Notes: generated by a model from the letters alone, not told the origin. A DNA stretch of 30,624 nt from Zopfochytrium polystomum (GCA_025765615.1 JAIVFJ010000504.1:1-30624); one strand, 5' to 3'; positions 9,327 through 19,666 are shown, counted from the first letter of the stretch. Translations and numbers: made by a program.

Positions 9327-9399
9327 GGGCGTATGGCAAAATGGTTATCGCGCTTGACTACGAATCAAGAGATTCCAGGTTCGACCCCTGGTACGCTCG
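9327..9399 (+). tRNA. tRNA-Arg (anticodon ACG)
   Basis: A 73-nt cloverleaf without intron. The acceptor stem GGGCGTA pairs with TACGCTC (one G-T pair) with discriminator G. The anticodon stem CTTGA/TCAAG closes loop CTACGAA, with anticodon ACG at 9360-9362, which reads CGT (and CGC/CGA after inosine editing). The T arm CCAGG-TTCGACC-CCTGG is perfect and carries the pol III B-box GGTTCGACCCC. The D stem has one A-C mismatch, but the gene otherwise looks functional. Confidence 0.93.
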
Positions 9400-9400
9400 C

Positions 9401-9404
9401 TTTT
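9401..9404 (+). terminator. RNA polymerase III terminator
   Basis: A TTTT run begins one base after the tRNA 3' end region, the standard pol III stop signal. It is short, so termination may be partly leaky. Confidence 0.6.
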
Positions 9405-9405
9405 G

Positions 9406-9735
9406 CACATCCACAATTTTCTGATTTCCGTTGATCTTCTGGGCGAACTTTTGTCGGCGCTGGAGGAACTGCTTAGAGGTCAAGCGCCTGGCGTAGTGCT
9501 CACAGATCGCGAACTGGCCCTCATGAACGCGGTAAACGTTGTTTTCTTGATTCTCGCCATCTTGGCACATAAACAAAAACGTACTCGCAAACGTGAAGAC
9601 CATATTTACTGGTGAGGGTGCAGAAGGAAATTTGGCAACATGGAGACTTGCGCGTCAAGGGAAATCATGCAGTCGTACAGAAAGACCTCGAAAAACGACC
9701 TTCTTAGCGCGTTTCTGTGCATTCAGTGATACCTC
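9406..9735 (+). pseudogene. MULE (Mutator-like) transposase relic
   Basis: One frame encodes LLSALEELLRGQAPGVVLTD followed by RELALMNAVNVVF. This matches the MULE transposase core around the catalytic Asp (VIVTDRELALMNA...VFP). After a break near 9550, the next frame gives WHINKNVLANVKTIF, which fits the conserved cysteine/WHI-NKNV block that comes next. The rest of the protein is missing on both sides, and at least one frameshift is needed. It starts only a few bases past the tRNA. I read it as an old fragment of a Mutator-type element. Confidence 0.7.
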
Positions 9736-9762
9736 AAGCATCAAGAGGAGCGCGAGCGAGAC

Positions 9763-10640
9763 TTAAGGGCAAAGAATTGGTCCAGCAGACCCTACCGCTT
9801 TCTGCACCCGTATCTTGAGCCGGTCTAACTCTCGCACTATGCACTCGGTGCTGTTCTGCAGCAGCTCGAGCTTGCGACCCAAGAAGGCTTCAACTCTGTT
9901 TGCAAGGGCCGCTTCAGGTCTTCTCTCGGGCTTCCCTCCGCGCATGATATTGCGTCGGCTCTGAGAGGTTTGAGAACGATTTCTGCCGAAGTCGTGCACC
10001 CTCGCTGGCACGTCTCTATTGCAGCTGGACCAGCTCAAACGTGGATGTGCAGCTCGCTGCTGTTATGGCAGCAGCAATTGAACTGCCGGTTTCGAAAAGC
10101 ATCGTCTGATTGAACAGTCGACTTCACGCGTGAGAAGCTGGAAAAAGAGAGATGGTGATGAGCGAATAGGCGGTGAGGAACGGAGAAAAGGGAAAAGAGA
10201 GCATTACGTTCCGCTTCATGCTTCTCTGCACGAGCCAGTCCCTGGTAATGTAATGCTCTTCGAAAATGGAGGTTTGAATGTGCGTGTGTGTTAGCACGAG
10301 AAGAGTAAGCCGGCGAGAGTAAGCCGGCCCCCATCCCCCCCTCCCCTCCCAAAAGCGAAGTGAGAGAAGCGCTATTTTCGCAACCTCAAGCTCGTACTAG
10401 AGCGACTCTGTCCTTTAAACGATAGGATCTGCAAAGTCTCCTGCTTTCCTCTTAATAGATCGACCGATGTGGTTGAGCGCTCGCCGAGAGCTGCCCTCAC
10501 CCACTGGGTGGTGTTGACCGACCCCACCGCCTTGCGGAGATCCACGAGGTTATCAAGAAAGCTCCGGATCGACTCCATCTCGTCGTCTGTGCTTGCAATG
10601 GCGCGGGAAGACGAGGATTCGTTCGGGAGTACGGTCAATG
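9763..10640 (-). CDS. Unrecognised multi-exon gene, tandem copy A
   Basis: On the minus strand, an early exon near 10640-10380 contains MESIRSFLDNLVDLRKAVGS. A short exon encoding EHYITRDWLVQRSMKRN ends at 10208 before the donor GTAATG. An intron of 70 nt (10138-10207, ending TTTTTCCAG) follows. The last exon, ending at 9763, encodes a charged helical segment with RVEAFLGRKLELLQNSTECI, which could form a coiled coil. Exact exon joins are unresolved, and one donor in this copy looks degenerate (GTTGCG where copy B has GTAGGT). Copy B, about 715 bp upstream, shares sequence and the GTAATG splice site. The family is unknown. It may be a decaying duplicate. Confidence 0.35.
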
Positions 10641-10674
10641 GGGAATCCGCAGTAAATGTAATGTGTGGGACGCA

Positions 10675-11300
10675 TCAAACGGGATGGAGAGCAATCACAG
10701 TTGTCCAGCTCCGAAAGCGAAAGGGGGGAGGGTAGGGAAGGAGGGAGGGAGAAGATGGAGGAAGGCACCTATTTTCGCCACCAAAACCACCGTGGCTGGG
10801 GACCACTCGACCTGAGCTGCAGCCTCGGCAGGCTCTGCAGCCGCGACTAGGACTCGAGCTAGCGAAAAGAGTGAGGAAATGCGCAGTGAGGAACGGAGAA
10901 AAGATGAAAGCGAGCATTACGTTCCGATCTTTCCAGACCTTCATGTTCCTCCGCACAAGCGAGTCGAAGGCTTGGAACTGCTCCTGTAGAGGTGGAGGTT
11001 TCAATGTGCGCGAGTGTTTGTACGATGAGAGTGAGCAAGGGTTTCCCTGCGCTGCACCCCTCTCCTGCACCGGCCTTGACAGCAAGTTCACCTACCTCAA
11101 CTTCCTTTGGAAGGGACTCGACTCTTTTCGTAAGGTGATCGACGACCTGCACTTCTTGCTGTGAGGAATCGGCCGATGTCGTGTAGTCGGTCCTTGAAAC
11201 AAACTTAATCCACTCTTTGATGTGAACCCCGAGCGACCGCGTTGAAGCGTGCTCCTCCAGCGAGGCGTCGAAAGACTTACCTGCGGATTGGGTCTGATAC
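10675..11300 (-). CDS. Unrecognised multi-exon gene, tandem copy B
   Basis: The minus strand encodes SLGVHIKEWIKFVSRTDYTT and VVDHLTKRVESLPKEVE up to a donor GTAGGT. A 63-nt exon (10983-10921) follows, encoding EQFQAFDSLVRRNMKVWKDR plus N, between acceptor CTCTACAG and donor GTAATG. A 62-nt intron (10859-10920, ending TTCGCTAG) leads to an alanine-rich part. The exon-intron pattern matches copy A, which argues that both are, or were, real genes. A perfect GTAAGT donor just upstream (near 11292) may mark the end of an earlier exon. No known domain is visible. The 5' and 3' ends are uncertain. Confidence 0.35.
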
Positions 11301-12167
11301 TCTGTGCGCGTTGCGCGACAGGAAAATGTGAGCTTCTTTTAGTGGTACAGTTCAGCGGAAAATCAGGCAGTTGGATACTGAAGACTCTTTCAAATGCGAG
11401 TGAAAGGAAACGCAGTCTTGACCCGGAGACTCGGAAGACCGACTCGGAGGAGGGTGGGAGGGCGGCTCGGAGGGGGCGACCGACAGACCCTGACCTCTCT
11501 CCACAACCACCACCGTGCAGCCCAGCAACAAGGTGAGCAAAGGGCTGCTTATCACACAGACAGACAGACCGCGCACGGTCGATCGGGTGGACGCGAAAAA
11601 GCCCGGGTTGAACGCCGAGTCACGCTCCTCAAGCGCTCACCCCAACTGACGGCTCATACTGCTTCTAGTGGAAAGGGGAGAAGCGCTGGCGGGGCAGCTG
11701 GAACACTCTCTTCAACCGCAACTAACACATTGAACATGCAAAAACTGCACCAAAGTTGTTGAGAACTGCATTCCACTTCTTCGATGGATGGAAAATCGAA
11801 CGGCTTCTTAAGTTACTGCAGCTCCATAGTTGCATCTGATGATTCTGGTAAGCAGAAGTGTTGTGTACCGATCACCACAACTTTCCCCCCCTCAAATTCT
11901 GGTAGCCGTCTTTGTCCAGGAGGAGCACCACTTCCACAGCGGCGTGCCCAGCTGCTTATTCGTGGACTTCCAAGTTCCGGCCGCCTCAATAGTGTTTCCG
12001 AGGAAGTCCTTGGACCAGGAATTTTCCCAACGCTCTGACTGACCTGGGGCGGGAGGCTCGATGTCTGGAAATGGGAGACTAAAGAATTGGAGAAGAAAAA
12101 AAACTAAAAGCATTGCCGTCTGGTAGGCGTCTTGTGTGCTTTTTTTTTCCCCACGTTTGGAAGCGCC
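11301..12167. other. Mostly non-coding; one possible exon at 11892-12080 (minus)
   Basis: No gene can be assigned with confidence. The minus strand at about 12080-11892 has a plausible coding stretch containing RWENSWSKDFLGNTIEAAGT, rich in Trp and charged residues, but no start, partner exon or family is evident. The 3' UTR of the glutamine-rich gene should lie at the right edge. Confidence 0.3.
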
Positions 12168-14609
12168 TCACTTCCACAGTTTCACGGTAAACTTCTTCCC
12201 CTCCTGCGCACCGCGCTTCGCCGACTGCGCGGGAGGTTCTGCACCCACGTCGCTGCCACCAACCGCCGGCCAGGCGCCCGACCTTTGCGGCGGGTAAAAC
12301 TGCGGTATCGCCTGCTGCTGCTGTTGCTGCTGCACCTGGTACGGCCACTGACGAGGCTGCGGGTCCTGCGGCGGTTGCTGCTGCTGCTGCTGGTGGTGGT
12401 GGAACTCGAGTCTCGCGCGCAGGGCGGCGGAGGCGGGGTCCTCTGGGTGGAAGGGCGGCAGCGGGGTCGGGTGCTGGAGATACGGCTGAGGAGCAAGCGG
12501 TGGGTGTAGCTGGTGCTGCTGCTGCTGCTGCGGGTGTTGCGCGGGGAACTGGGGAGGCGCTGCTGAGCGCTGCTGGCTGTTGGCGGGGTGAAAATACTGC
12601 GGGTTGACCGCGACGGTGGCGGCGGCGGGGTGGTAATGAGGCTCCGGCGGGGCGCGTGGTGGAGGGAAGGGTGCTTGCGTGTGCGGGTGGTTCGGCGGTA
12701 GCTGGGGCTGGTACGGTTGTTGTTGGTGTGAGTGCTGTTGCTGGTCCATGTGCCCTTGCCGCGGCTGCTGCTGCTGCGGCTGCGGCTGTTGCGGCGGCTG
12801 TTGCTGCTGCGGCGGTGGCGGAGCGAAGAAGGGCGCGGCGAAGGTTGCCGGGGTCGCGGCCCGGGCGCGCGAATCCATCAGCGGCGGCGCCTGCCACTGC
12901 GCTGGCTGCGGCGCGCAGGAACTGCTCGAGTGCGGTTGGCCAGGCGGTTGCGGCGGCGGTTGTTGTTGATACGGTGCGTGCACTTGTTGGGGCGAAGACG
13001 GGTAAGGGTGCGCCTGATGCCAGTGGAGCTGCTCGGATTGCTCCGGCTGCTGCTGCCACGATTGGTGCGGAAAAGGGTAGGACTGCTTTCGGGCGACCGG
13101 TTCCTTGGCAAAGGCTGGGGGCGGCATCACCCTCGGATCGGCTTCGAACACCGTCGCGTGGAGGCGCGGGACGGGCTCCGAGTATTGCCGTGTCATCATC
13201 ACCGGCATCTGCGGAAGGGAGCTCTTGTGCTTCAACCGCGTCCATTCGAGTTCTAGCTGCTGCCGTTGCTGTTTCAGAGTCTTCTGTGTGGGAGGAGACG
13301 CCGGGCTTGGGAAGTACGGCTCTGCAGGCTGCGTCGGTGCGAACAGGTTTTGTATGTTCTGTTGGGCGTCGAACTGTCCCTGAGCGGGAGCGGCAGGAGC
13401 TGGGAGGGCCGGCGTAGGGGCTACGGCTTGACGATGACCAGGTAGTTTTTCCAACACTGGAATTGGCACCGCTATCTCCCGAGCCGGTGCGGTGTCCTTT
13501 GGTGCGTTCGGTCGCTGCTCGCGCTCCCGCAGCTGCAGTTGCAGCTGCTGCTGTTGCTGCGTTGCACCCATCTCCGCCTCGGCCAACCGCTTCGCTTGCT
13601 TCGCAGCCTTCCTAGCCTCCTTCAGAGCGGCGCGCTCGCGCTCGTCCTCCTGTTCCTGCAACGACTGACCGTAGCTTTCAATTCCCGACATGAACATCGC
13701 CGCACGCCAGCTCGCCCCCGCCTTTGGCTTCTTCTGGGGCTTCTTTTTAGGCTTTGGCTTCAACAGCGTCGGCGACACGTCGCGGGAGCGCGCCGACGAC
13801 CGGTGGTGCTGGTCGTGCCGGTCGTGCCGGTCGTGTTCGCGGTGCGACGATGATGACGGGCGGCGGCCCGGCGGGAACATTGGCGACGGTGGCTCGGCGG
13901 ACGTCGGCGTCACGGTGGGTACAAACGTGGAGAAGGCCGAGTAGGAAATAACGTCGGTGGAAATCGTTGGAGTCGCCGTGGCACCGGAGCCGCGGCGAGA
14001 CGAGGCGGCGCTGCTCAGCACGCTGACTACCGGAAGGATGATGGGGTGCGCAGGGGCGTGAACCGTGGATTCTGGTGCATGCGGATTGTGGGGAAGAACT
14101 CGCGTTTCAGAGGTACTTTCTGGCGTGTCGGGTAGTGTGCCTTTCATGTTTTCATGCGCTTGGGCTGGAGAAGAACCGCGCGGAAGAGAAGCAAAGTCCG
14201 GGTCAGAGTTGTTGCCAAGAGCAGTGATGGTTGGCGGTGAATTCCTCCTGGCGGCGTTGGCAAGGGCCAAAAACAGCTGCTCCGGCGTGGGTGCCTCCTG
14301 GAGCGACTGGGGCGGCGGAGCTGCCGTGGCGCTGTTACCGTCGGTTGAGGGGCGACGGCGAGAGTTGTTTCTTGAACCGATGTCGGCAATGCTGTTGCGG
14401 GACGAGCGCCGAGCCGTTATGACTGGAAGAGTAGTAGTGTTGCCATCAAAGTCGCTGCCCGTTTCGGTCCGGAGCTCTTGGTGCTTCCGTCGGCGTTGCG
14501 GCAGAGGCGGCGGTGGGGGCATGACAGGAAGAAAGTCGTCGTCCTCGTCGACTGGTAAGGCCGACATGAGGAAGGTGGCCGAGGCCTTTTGACGGGTAAG
14601 GATTCCCAT
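12168..14609 (-). CDS. Proline/glutamine-rich low-complexity protein (about 813 aa)
   Basis: A single long frame. The best start is the ATG at 14609 (MGILTRQKASATFLMSALPV), because the frame upstream is simple-repeat translation. Visible parts are an acidic then proline-rich N-terminus (DEDDDFLPVMPPPPPLPQ), Ser/Thr/Pro-rich segments, a histidine/arginine/aspartate patch (about residues 250-275), and a basic stretch KPKPKKKPQKKPKAG. After that comes a predicted helix with EQEDERERAALKEARKAAKQ, then a long Q/P-rich half encoded mostly by CAG and CCG repeats. It ends KKFTVKLWK. I recognise no catalytic domain. Such composition is typical of intrinsically disordered scaffold or transcription-related proteins, but function is unknown. 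Strong GC skew produces long but meaningless frames on the other strand. Confidence 0.65.
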   Translation of the reverse strand: MGILTRQKASATFLMSALPVDEDDDFLPVMPPPPPLPQRRRKHQELRTETGSDFDGNTTTLPVITARRSSRNSIADIGSRNNSRRRPSTDGNSATAAPPPQSLQEAPTPEQLFLALANAARRNSPPTITALGNNSDPDFASLPRGSSPAQAHENMKGTLPDTPESTSETRVLPHNPHAPESTVHAPAHPIILPVVSVLSSAASSRRGSGATATPTISTDVISYSAFSTFVPTVTPTSAEPPSPMFPPGRRPSSSSHREHDRHDRHDQHHRSSARSRDVSPTLLKPKPKKKPQKKPKAGASWRAAMFMSGIESYGQSLQEQEDERERAALKEARKAAKQAKRLAEAEMGATQQQQQLQLQLREREQRPNAPKDTAPAREIAVPIPVLEKLPGHRQAVAPTPALPAPAAPAQGQFDAQQNIQNLFAPTQPAEPYFPSPASPPTQKTLKQQRQQLELEWTRLKHKSSLPQMPVMMTRQYSEPVPRLHATVFEADPRVMPPPAFAKEPVARKQSYPFPHQSWQQQPEQSEQLHWHQAHPYPSSPQQVHAPYQQQPPPQPPGQPHSSSSCAPQPAQWQAPPLMDSRARAATPATFAAPFFAPPPPQQQQPPQQPQPQQQQPRQGHMDQQQHSHQQQPYQPQLPPNHPHTQAPFPPPRAPPEPHYHPAAATVAVNPQYFHPANSQQRSAAPPQFPAQHPQQQQQHQLHPPLAPQPYLQHPTPLPPFHPEDPASAALRARLEFHHHQQQQQQPPQDPQPRQWPYQVQQQQQQQAIPQFYPPQRSGAWPAVGGSDVGAEPPAQSAKRGAQEGKKFTVKLWK

Positions 14610-14720
14610 TATCTGGCCGAGCGAACCGCGAGAGGGCGGGCCGTGGGCAGTGAGTGTGGCGAGTCGCGGTGGCTGGCTGGCTGGCTTGGTGGCTGGGCTG
14701 CTGCTGCCTGCCGGTTGGGC

Positions 14721-14795
14721 TTTTTTTTTTTTTTGAGACAGACAGCAAGAAAGAGAGAGTGAGAGAGAGAGAGACAGACAGAGAGCGGGAAGAGA
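14721..14795. repeat. T-run and GA-rich simple repeat
   Basis: Fourteen T residues are followed by GACAGACAGC and an imperfect (GA)n tract. It lies just upstream of the glutamine-rich gene's likely start codon, probably in its 5' UTR or promoter. Confidence 0.8.
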
Positions 14796-14799
14796 AATT

Positions 14800-15844
14800 T
14801 CCGCTGTGGAGCAAAATGGGTTCAGCAAACAGGTTCAAAATGGACACGCCCGATTGATTCAAACTGGTCCAGAAGAGGAAAAAGAACCGGGGCCACCCAC
14901 CACCAATCAGAACCGCCCACTATCCTGTGGTCGTCATTCATTGCCCGTTCTTGATTATTGAAAACCCACGGTTGACCGCGCAGAAGCTCCCATAAACCAC
15001 CAATGCCGCACCTGGATGCTCGGTAATTCTGGGCTAATGGGTGCAGACAGTTTATTAATCATCATGCTCATTTGCGCAGACAAGTTCCCCCCCCACCACA
15101 ACCCACGCTCCGTCTCGGCATTGTTGCCACCAGCCCAGCCCTCCCCGCCGCTGTCGCTGGGCCCACACTTGTGCAGTAGGAGTAGGGATGGACGCTGTAA
15201 TGATCAACGGGGAAAGCACATGAGACTAGACACAGAAACGAAAAATTGGCTTGCCACTAGTCGCTGGGTGTGTGGTAGAGAATCGAGAAGGGACGCTTAT
15301 TGTGCGAAGAGTAAAACAGCCCTCGAGCGGCGGCACCGGGCGTGTCGCCTGGTCGCCGCCGCTGCCCCCCGCGTCACTGCGCTGGTGTCAGAGCTGTCGA
15401 CGCCGCCGCTCCACGCGCTCGCCCCAATCGTGATCCTCCGGAGCCACGGGAAGCTTGCCCGCGACGGCGGCGGCGCGAAGAGGGCCGGAACCGCGCTGGG
15501 AAACGAGTCCGCGTTGGCATCCCATTCGCATCTCGCTCAAAACCCGTTCACCGCTCTGCCCGCTGGAAACTGGCAGGGACCTGGTCGAGACGGAACCAGA
15601 AACGACCCACGACAACCCGGCAGATACCGGGTTGTCTGGCTGAAATTTGTGTGTGGGCGAACCCGACCTTGCAAGCGAGAGAGGAAACACAATGTCACAA
15701 GCCATCCACGAGAGACCGAGACAAGCGCAAAAGATACTTCCCCCCAACTTAGACGAAATCATCTGATACGCACACACTATTTCATCGTTGTAAACACAAA
15801 CGAAACTGTTCGATAATCTATGTACAACACAGCGGAGCTAACAT
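14800..15844. other. Non-coding stretch
   Basis: About 1 kb with no supported gene. A 266-codon open frame on the plus strand (15016-15816) lacks recognisable domains and has the Arg/Pro/Thr composition of chance frames in GC-rich DNA. The region must hold the promoter of the glutamine-rich gene and the 3' UTR of the ankyrin-like gene. Confidence 0.45.
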
Positions 15845-17397
15845 TCAGTCTTCCTCCTCACCGTCGACGTCACGGATTGCTGCCGTTCTCACGTCCTTTG
15901 ACGTGGTCTTTATTTCCAGCCCAGACTCTCGCCACCACTGCAGAACGTGCGGTTTGCCTCTGGCGCCGTCAAAGGCGCGCGCCGAGTACCGCATCGGAAG
16001 CCCGCTTTCTTTCATCCACCAGTCCAGGACAGATATATGCCCCCTCTGGCTCGCAATATCCACGGCGCAGTTCGAGTACTGCAGTCGATGCGGGAGGACC
16101 GGGGCGCTGCGTCCGTTTCGCCCCTTGCGGTCCCCAGTGCCAAAAGCTCCCAACCGCGCCGGAAGCTGGGTCCACCAGCGGAGTGCTTCAACCTGGCCAC
16201 TGGCGCTTGCGTCATCGAGGATGAACCGGTTGAAGCGGAGCTTGAGGCCGCTGTCGGCCCACCACTGGAGAACATCGATGCGGCCCGCCTTGGTGGCATC
16301 GTCCATTGCGTCTGGCGAGTACTTGAGCTGGAGGCGGCCACGGTGGCGCAGCCACCAGTCGAGAACTGCGAGGTGGCCGTTGCGGCTTGCGAGGTCCATG
16401 GCACGCGTCGAGTGCAGAACCTTGATCTTATTTTGGTGATTCAACCACTCGAGGACGCCAAACTGGCCGTCGGCGCTGGCGCAGTCGATGAGGAGGTTGT
16501 CGTACATTAGTTCGAATCCGCTGTCGACCCACCACTGGAGAACGACGACCTGGCCGGCCCTGGCGGCGAAGTCGATCGCACCCGCCGTGTACTTGAAAGT
16601 CAAACCGCTACTTTTCCACCAGTCGAGCACTTCAATGTGACCATTCTTGCTCGCTCCGTCGACAGCGGCTTCGGAGTACTTGATCTGGCAGTCTTTTTCC
16701 ATCGTCCAGCTCAGAACCGCGACGTGCCCGTTTGCGCTCGGCCCGTCAAGGTCAATCGCACCCAGTACGTGCTTCTTGAGGAAGCACGCGGAATCGTTTT
16801 GTGTTTCTGGCCAATGGTCCATCCACCACTGAAGCACGTCAACATGTCCCGCTTCGGCTGCATTCGCCACAGCACAGGGAGGATGACAAAATCGTAAGAG
16901 GCTTGCTCTGGAATGGTCCAACCACCATTGAAGCACAGCAACATGGCCGCTCCTGCTCGCAATATCCATTGGTCTCGGCGGGTTCCGGGTGTAGTCCTCG
17001 AACATGTAAGGCCCCAGCTCGCAGTCCCTCCACCACTGCAACACGTTGATGTCTCCATTGCGGCTGGCGGCAACGACCGAATCGACGGAAAACGGAAACG
17101 AGAAGGACCATCGGGCGCGGGAATTCGGCTCGGGCAGCGGCGCTGACGCTCCTGAATCCAACCTGCGGCGGTGCACGAGCAGCATCTCGGCAAGGGCGAG
17201 GGCGTCGCCCGCTGCGCTTGCAGCGTCGAACGGTTTGCGTCCTTGATCGAGGAGAGCGCCGTACTGCAGAGCGCGCAGGACGTAGCAGAGTGGCAAGGCG
17301 GCAGCGATCGCGCGGACCCTCAATAGCGCGACAGATCGTGGCGAGGACCGAGAGGAGGCAAAGGTGGAGCAGCTAACTCCGCTGCAGTTGCATTCAT
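15845..17397 (-). CDS. Ankyrin-like VLQWW-repeat protein (12 repeats)
   Basis: The frame contains about 12 copies of a roughly 33-residue ankyrin-type unit with consensus [I/M]D-x-ASRNGH-[V/I]-x-VLQWW, for example MDIASRSGHVAVLQWW, VDGASKNGHIEVLDWW and MDLASRNGHLAVLDWW. The tryptophan pair at the end of the outer helix is typical of the chytrid-expanded variety. Ankyrin repeats make protein-binding surfaces; no enzyme domain is attached. The N-terminal 80 residues look like a degenerate F-box-type lead-in (LRVRAIAAALPLCYVLRAL), which would make it a ubiquitin-ligase adaptor, but this is weak. The start is unresolved: the nearest good ATG (17397) is in another frame and meets a stop after 25 codons, so a small indel or a missed intron lies near 17330-17390. 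The C-terminus is acidic. Confidence 0.7.
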
Positions 17398-17766
17398 GGC
17401 TGCGTCCAGGCGCCGTCACTTGGCAGGTTGCGGGGAGTGGCCGGGCAGAGTTTTGGAGGAACAGTGCCGGCTGGCCGGCTTCGTCCTCTGGGTGGCAAAG
17501 GTCAACGACTCAACGAAGCAAGTCATTCATTTTATATTGCCTGGACAACCTTTTTTTGTGTGCGTTGAAATGGAAGTAGTAGATTGCAGCTGAAGGCTGC
17601 GAATCTAGCTGCATCAGCTTGCTGCCGCTATATCAGATTCAGGTGGCAGTGATGGAGAATGTACTGTAACAAGATTTAAACGATAGGAGGTCCTAGTGCG
17701 GCGAAAGGGCGCACAAACGCGTACATATAAAGGAGTTTGACGTGGCAGGCAAGACGTTCATTTAAG
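17398..17766. promoter_or_regulatory. Bidirectional promoter region between ankyrin-like gene and INTS11
   Basis: These two genes are transcribed away from each other, so both promoters must lie in this roughly 370-bp space. TATA-like strings occur at 17630 (CTATATCAG) and 17723 (ACATATAAA); the latter is about 40 bp before the INTS11 ATG. Roles are inferred. Confidence 0.4.
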
Positions 17767-19611
17767 ATGGGCAGGATCCGGTGCGTGCCGCTGGGGGCGG
17801 GCCAGGACGTCGGCCGCAGCTGCATCCTCCTGACGATCGGCGACAAGAACGTGATGCTCGACTGCGGCCTCCACATGGCATACAACGACGACCGCAAGTG
17901 GCCCGACTTCAGCTACCTGTCCAAGTCGGGCAACTTCAACGAAGTGCTCGACTGCATCATCATCTCGCACTTCCACCTGGACCACTGCGGCGCCCTGCCC
18001 TACTTCACAGAGGTCTGCGGCTACGACGGCCCCATCTACATGACGCATCCGACACGCGCAATCTGCCCGATCCTCCTGGAAGACATGCGCAAGGTCGTCG
18101 TCGACCGCAAGGGCGAGTCCAACTTTTTCACCTCGGACGACATCAGGAACTGCCTGAAAAAAGTCATCCCCGTCAGCCTGCAGGAAACAGTGCAAGTTGA
18201 CGAGGACCTTGAGATATCGCCATACTACGCGGGGCACGTGCTCGGCGCGGCCATGTTCAAGATCAAGGTGGCGGGACAGACTGTCGTCTACACGGGCGAC
18301 TACAACATGACACCCGACAGGCACCTCGGGTCCGCCTGGATCGACGCGTGCAAGCCGGATCTGCTGATCACCGAAACGACCTACGCTGTGACGATCCGCG
18401 CGTCGAAGCGGTCGCGCGAGCAGGACTTTTTGAAAAAAGTTCACGAGTGCGTCATGGCCGGCGGCAAGGTTCTGATCCCCGTATTTGCGCTGGGCCGAGC
18501 GCAGGAGCTGTGCCTCTTGGTCGACGAGTACTGGGAGCGCATGGCGCTGAAGGTGCCGGTCTACTTCTCAGCTGGATTGACAGAGAAGGCCAACCAGTTC
18601 TACAGGCTGTTCATTGGCTGGACGAACGAAAAGATCAAGAGCACCTATATGGAGCGAAACATGTTCGACTTTAAGCACATCCAGTCGTTTGAGCGACATG
18701 TGGCCGACGAGCCCGGGCCGATGGTTGTCTTTGCCTCACCAGGCATGCTTCACGCCGGGACGTCGTTGGACCTGTTCAAAAAGTGGTGCTACGATCCCAA
18801 AAACATGATCATTCTGCCTGGATACTGCGTGCCCGGTACCGTCGGCGCCCGCGTCCTTGCCGGCGAAAAGATTATTGAAACGGAGAAGGGCCAAAAGTAT
18901 CACGTCAATCTGCAAGTGAAGAACCTCAGCTTCTCTGCGCACGCGGATGCCAAAGGAATCCTGCAACTGATTCAAATGGCACAACCGCGAAATGTGATGC
19001 TCGTCCACGGAGAGGCGAGAAAGATGGCCGTGCTAAAGAAGCGGATACAGATGGAGTTTGGCATCCCGTGCTTCGACCCGGGGAATGGCTCAACGGTTAC
19101 CATCAAAACCGAGGACATGCTGCCAGTCGCTCTGTCCAACTCTGCATTTCAAAGAGTGCTGGATGCAAAGCCCGCACCTGGATGGTCTTTTGAGAAAGTC
19201 AAGCCCTTCTCCGGCCTGCTACAGTCAGACGAGAACTTAAACTGTCCTCGACTGCTGGATGCAAAAGAGGTGGAGGAAGAATTGGGCCTGACGCCAGTCC
19301 ACATCAGGCAACGGTTGCGACGGCCTTTCGATGTGAAGAAGGCGCTGGCAATGGCGACAGACCAGCGGTTTCCTGTAAAGTTTGAAGACGAACGCTACGC
19401 CGCAATGACTCTGCTGACCCGTGCATTGGAGCATTTGGCACGGTCCATGGGCTTGCACTTCAACGTCCCCCGCAGATACCTCGAAATTCGCGTTGGCGAT
19501 GTCTGCGTATTGCTGGCTCCTTCCGGGCCAAGCGTCATTATTCAGTGGCTGCCAGACTCAGAGCAGCTTGCTGCGAGAATTCTCGCTGTCGTCAACTCAA
19601 CGCTCCAGTGA
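17767..19611 (+). CDS. INTS11: Integrator complex subunit 11 (RNA endonuclease)
   Basis: A single-exon frame of 614 residues (human INTS11 is 600). It begins [20 protein letters not shown]; an ATG ten codons earlier is in frame, but family alignment favours 17767. The metallo-beta-lactamase core has HFHLDHCG with zinc ligands at H68, H70, D72 and H73, the same numbers as in human INTS11. The later ligands are in [15 protein letters not shown] and FSAHADAKG. The beta-CASP insert includes [15 protein letters not shown] and [15 protein letters not shown]. The C-terminal third, which binds the INTS9 partner in animals, is more diverged. INTS11 cuts nascent snRNA and promoter-proximal transcripts in the nucleus. 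It is clearly closer to INTS11 than to the mRNA 3'-end nuclease CPSF73. All catalytic residues are present. Confidence 0.95.
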   Translation: MGRIRCVPLGAGQDVGRSCILLTIGDKNVMLDCGLHMAYNDDRKWPDFSYLSKSGNFNEVLDCIIISHFHLDHCGALPYFTEVCGYDGPIYMTHPTRAICPILLEDMRKVVVDRKGESNFFTSDDIRNCLKKVIPVSLQETVQVDEDLEISPYYAGHVLGAAMFKIKVAGQTVVYTGDYNMTPDRHLGSAWIDACKPDLLITETTYAVTIRASKRSREQDFLKKVHECVMAGGKVLIPVFALGRAQELCLLVDEYWERMALKVPVYFSAGLTEKANQFYRLFIGWTNEKIKSTYMERNMFDFKHIQSFERHVADEPGPMVVFASPGMLHAGTSLDLFKKWCYDPKNMIILPGYCVPGTVGARVLAGEKIIETEKGQKYHVNLQVKNLSFSAHADAKGILQLIQMAQPRNVMLVHGEARKMAVLKKRIQMEFGIPCFDPGNGSTVTIKTEDMLPVALSNSAFQRVLDAKPAPGWSFEKVKPFSGLLQSDENLNCPRLLDAKEVEEELGLTPVHIRQRLRRPFDVKKALAMATDQRFPVKFEDERYAAMTLLTRALEHLARSMGLHFNVPRRYLEIRVGDVCVLLAPSGPSVIIQWLPDSEQLAARILAVVNSTLQ

Positions 19612-19666
19612 CATCATCACCCGCATTCACTACACTACATTAAATTATAAAGTTTTTGAGTTTGTC

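Noticed and set aside
12079..13417. Long open frames on both strands (Ala/Pro- and Arg-rich) over the glutamine-rich gene
   Set aside because: They are products of CAG/CTG and CCG repeats read in other frames. The 886-codon minus frame has the only varied, protein-like composition and a natural end.
15016..15816. 266-codon plus-strand open frame
   Set aside because: No domain, no splice evidence, and random-like composition rich in Arg, Pro and Thr. It lies in an intergenic region.
17767..19611. Assignment of the nuclease as CPSF73/YSH1
   Set aside because: The start [20 protein letters not shown] and the blocks [12 protein letters not shown] and [17 protein letters not shown] follow INTS11 rather than CPSF73.
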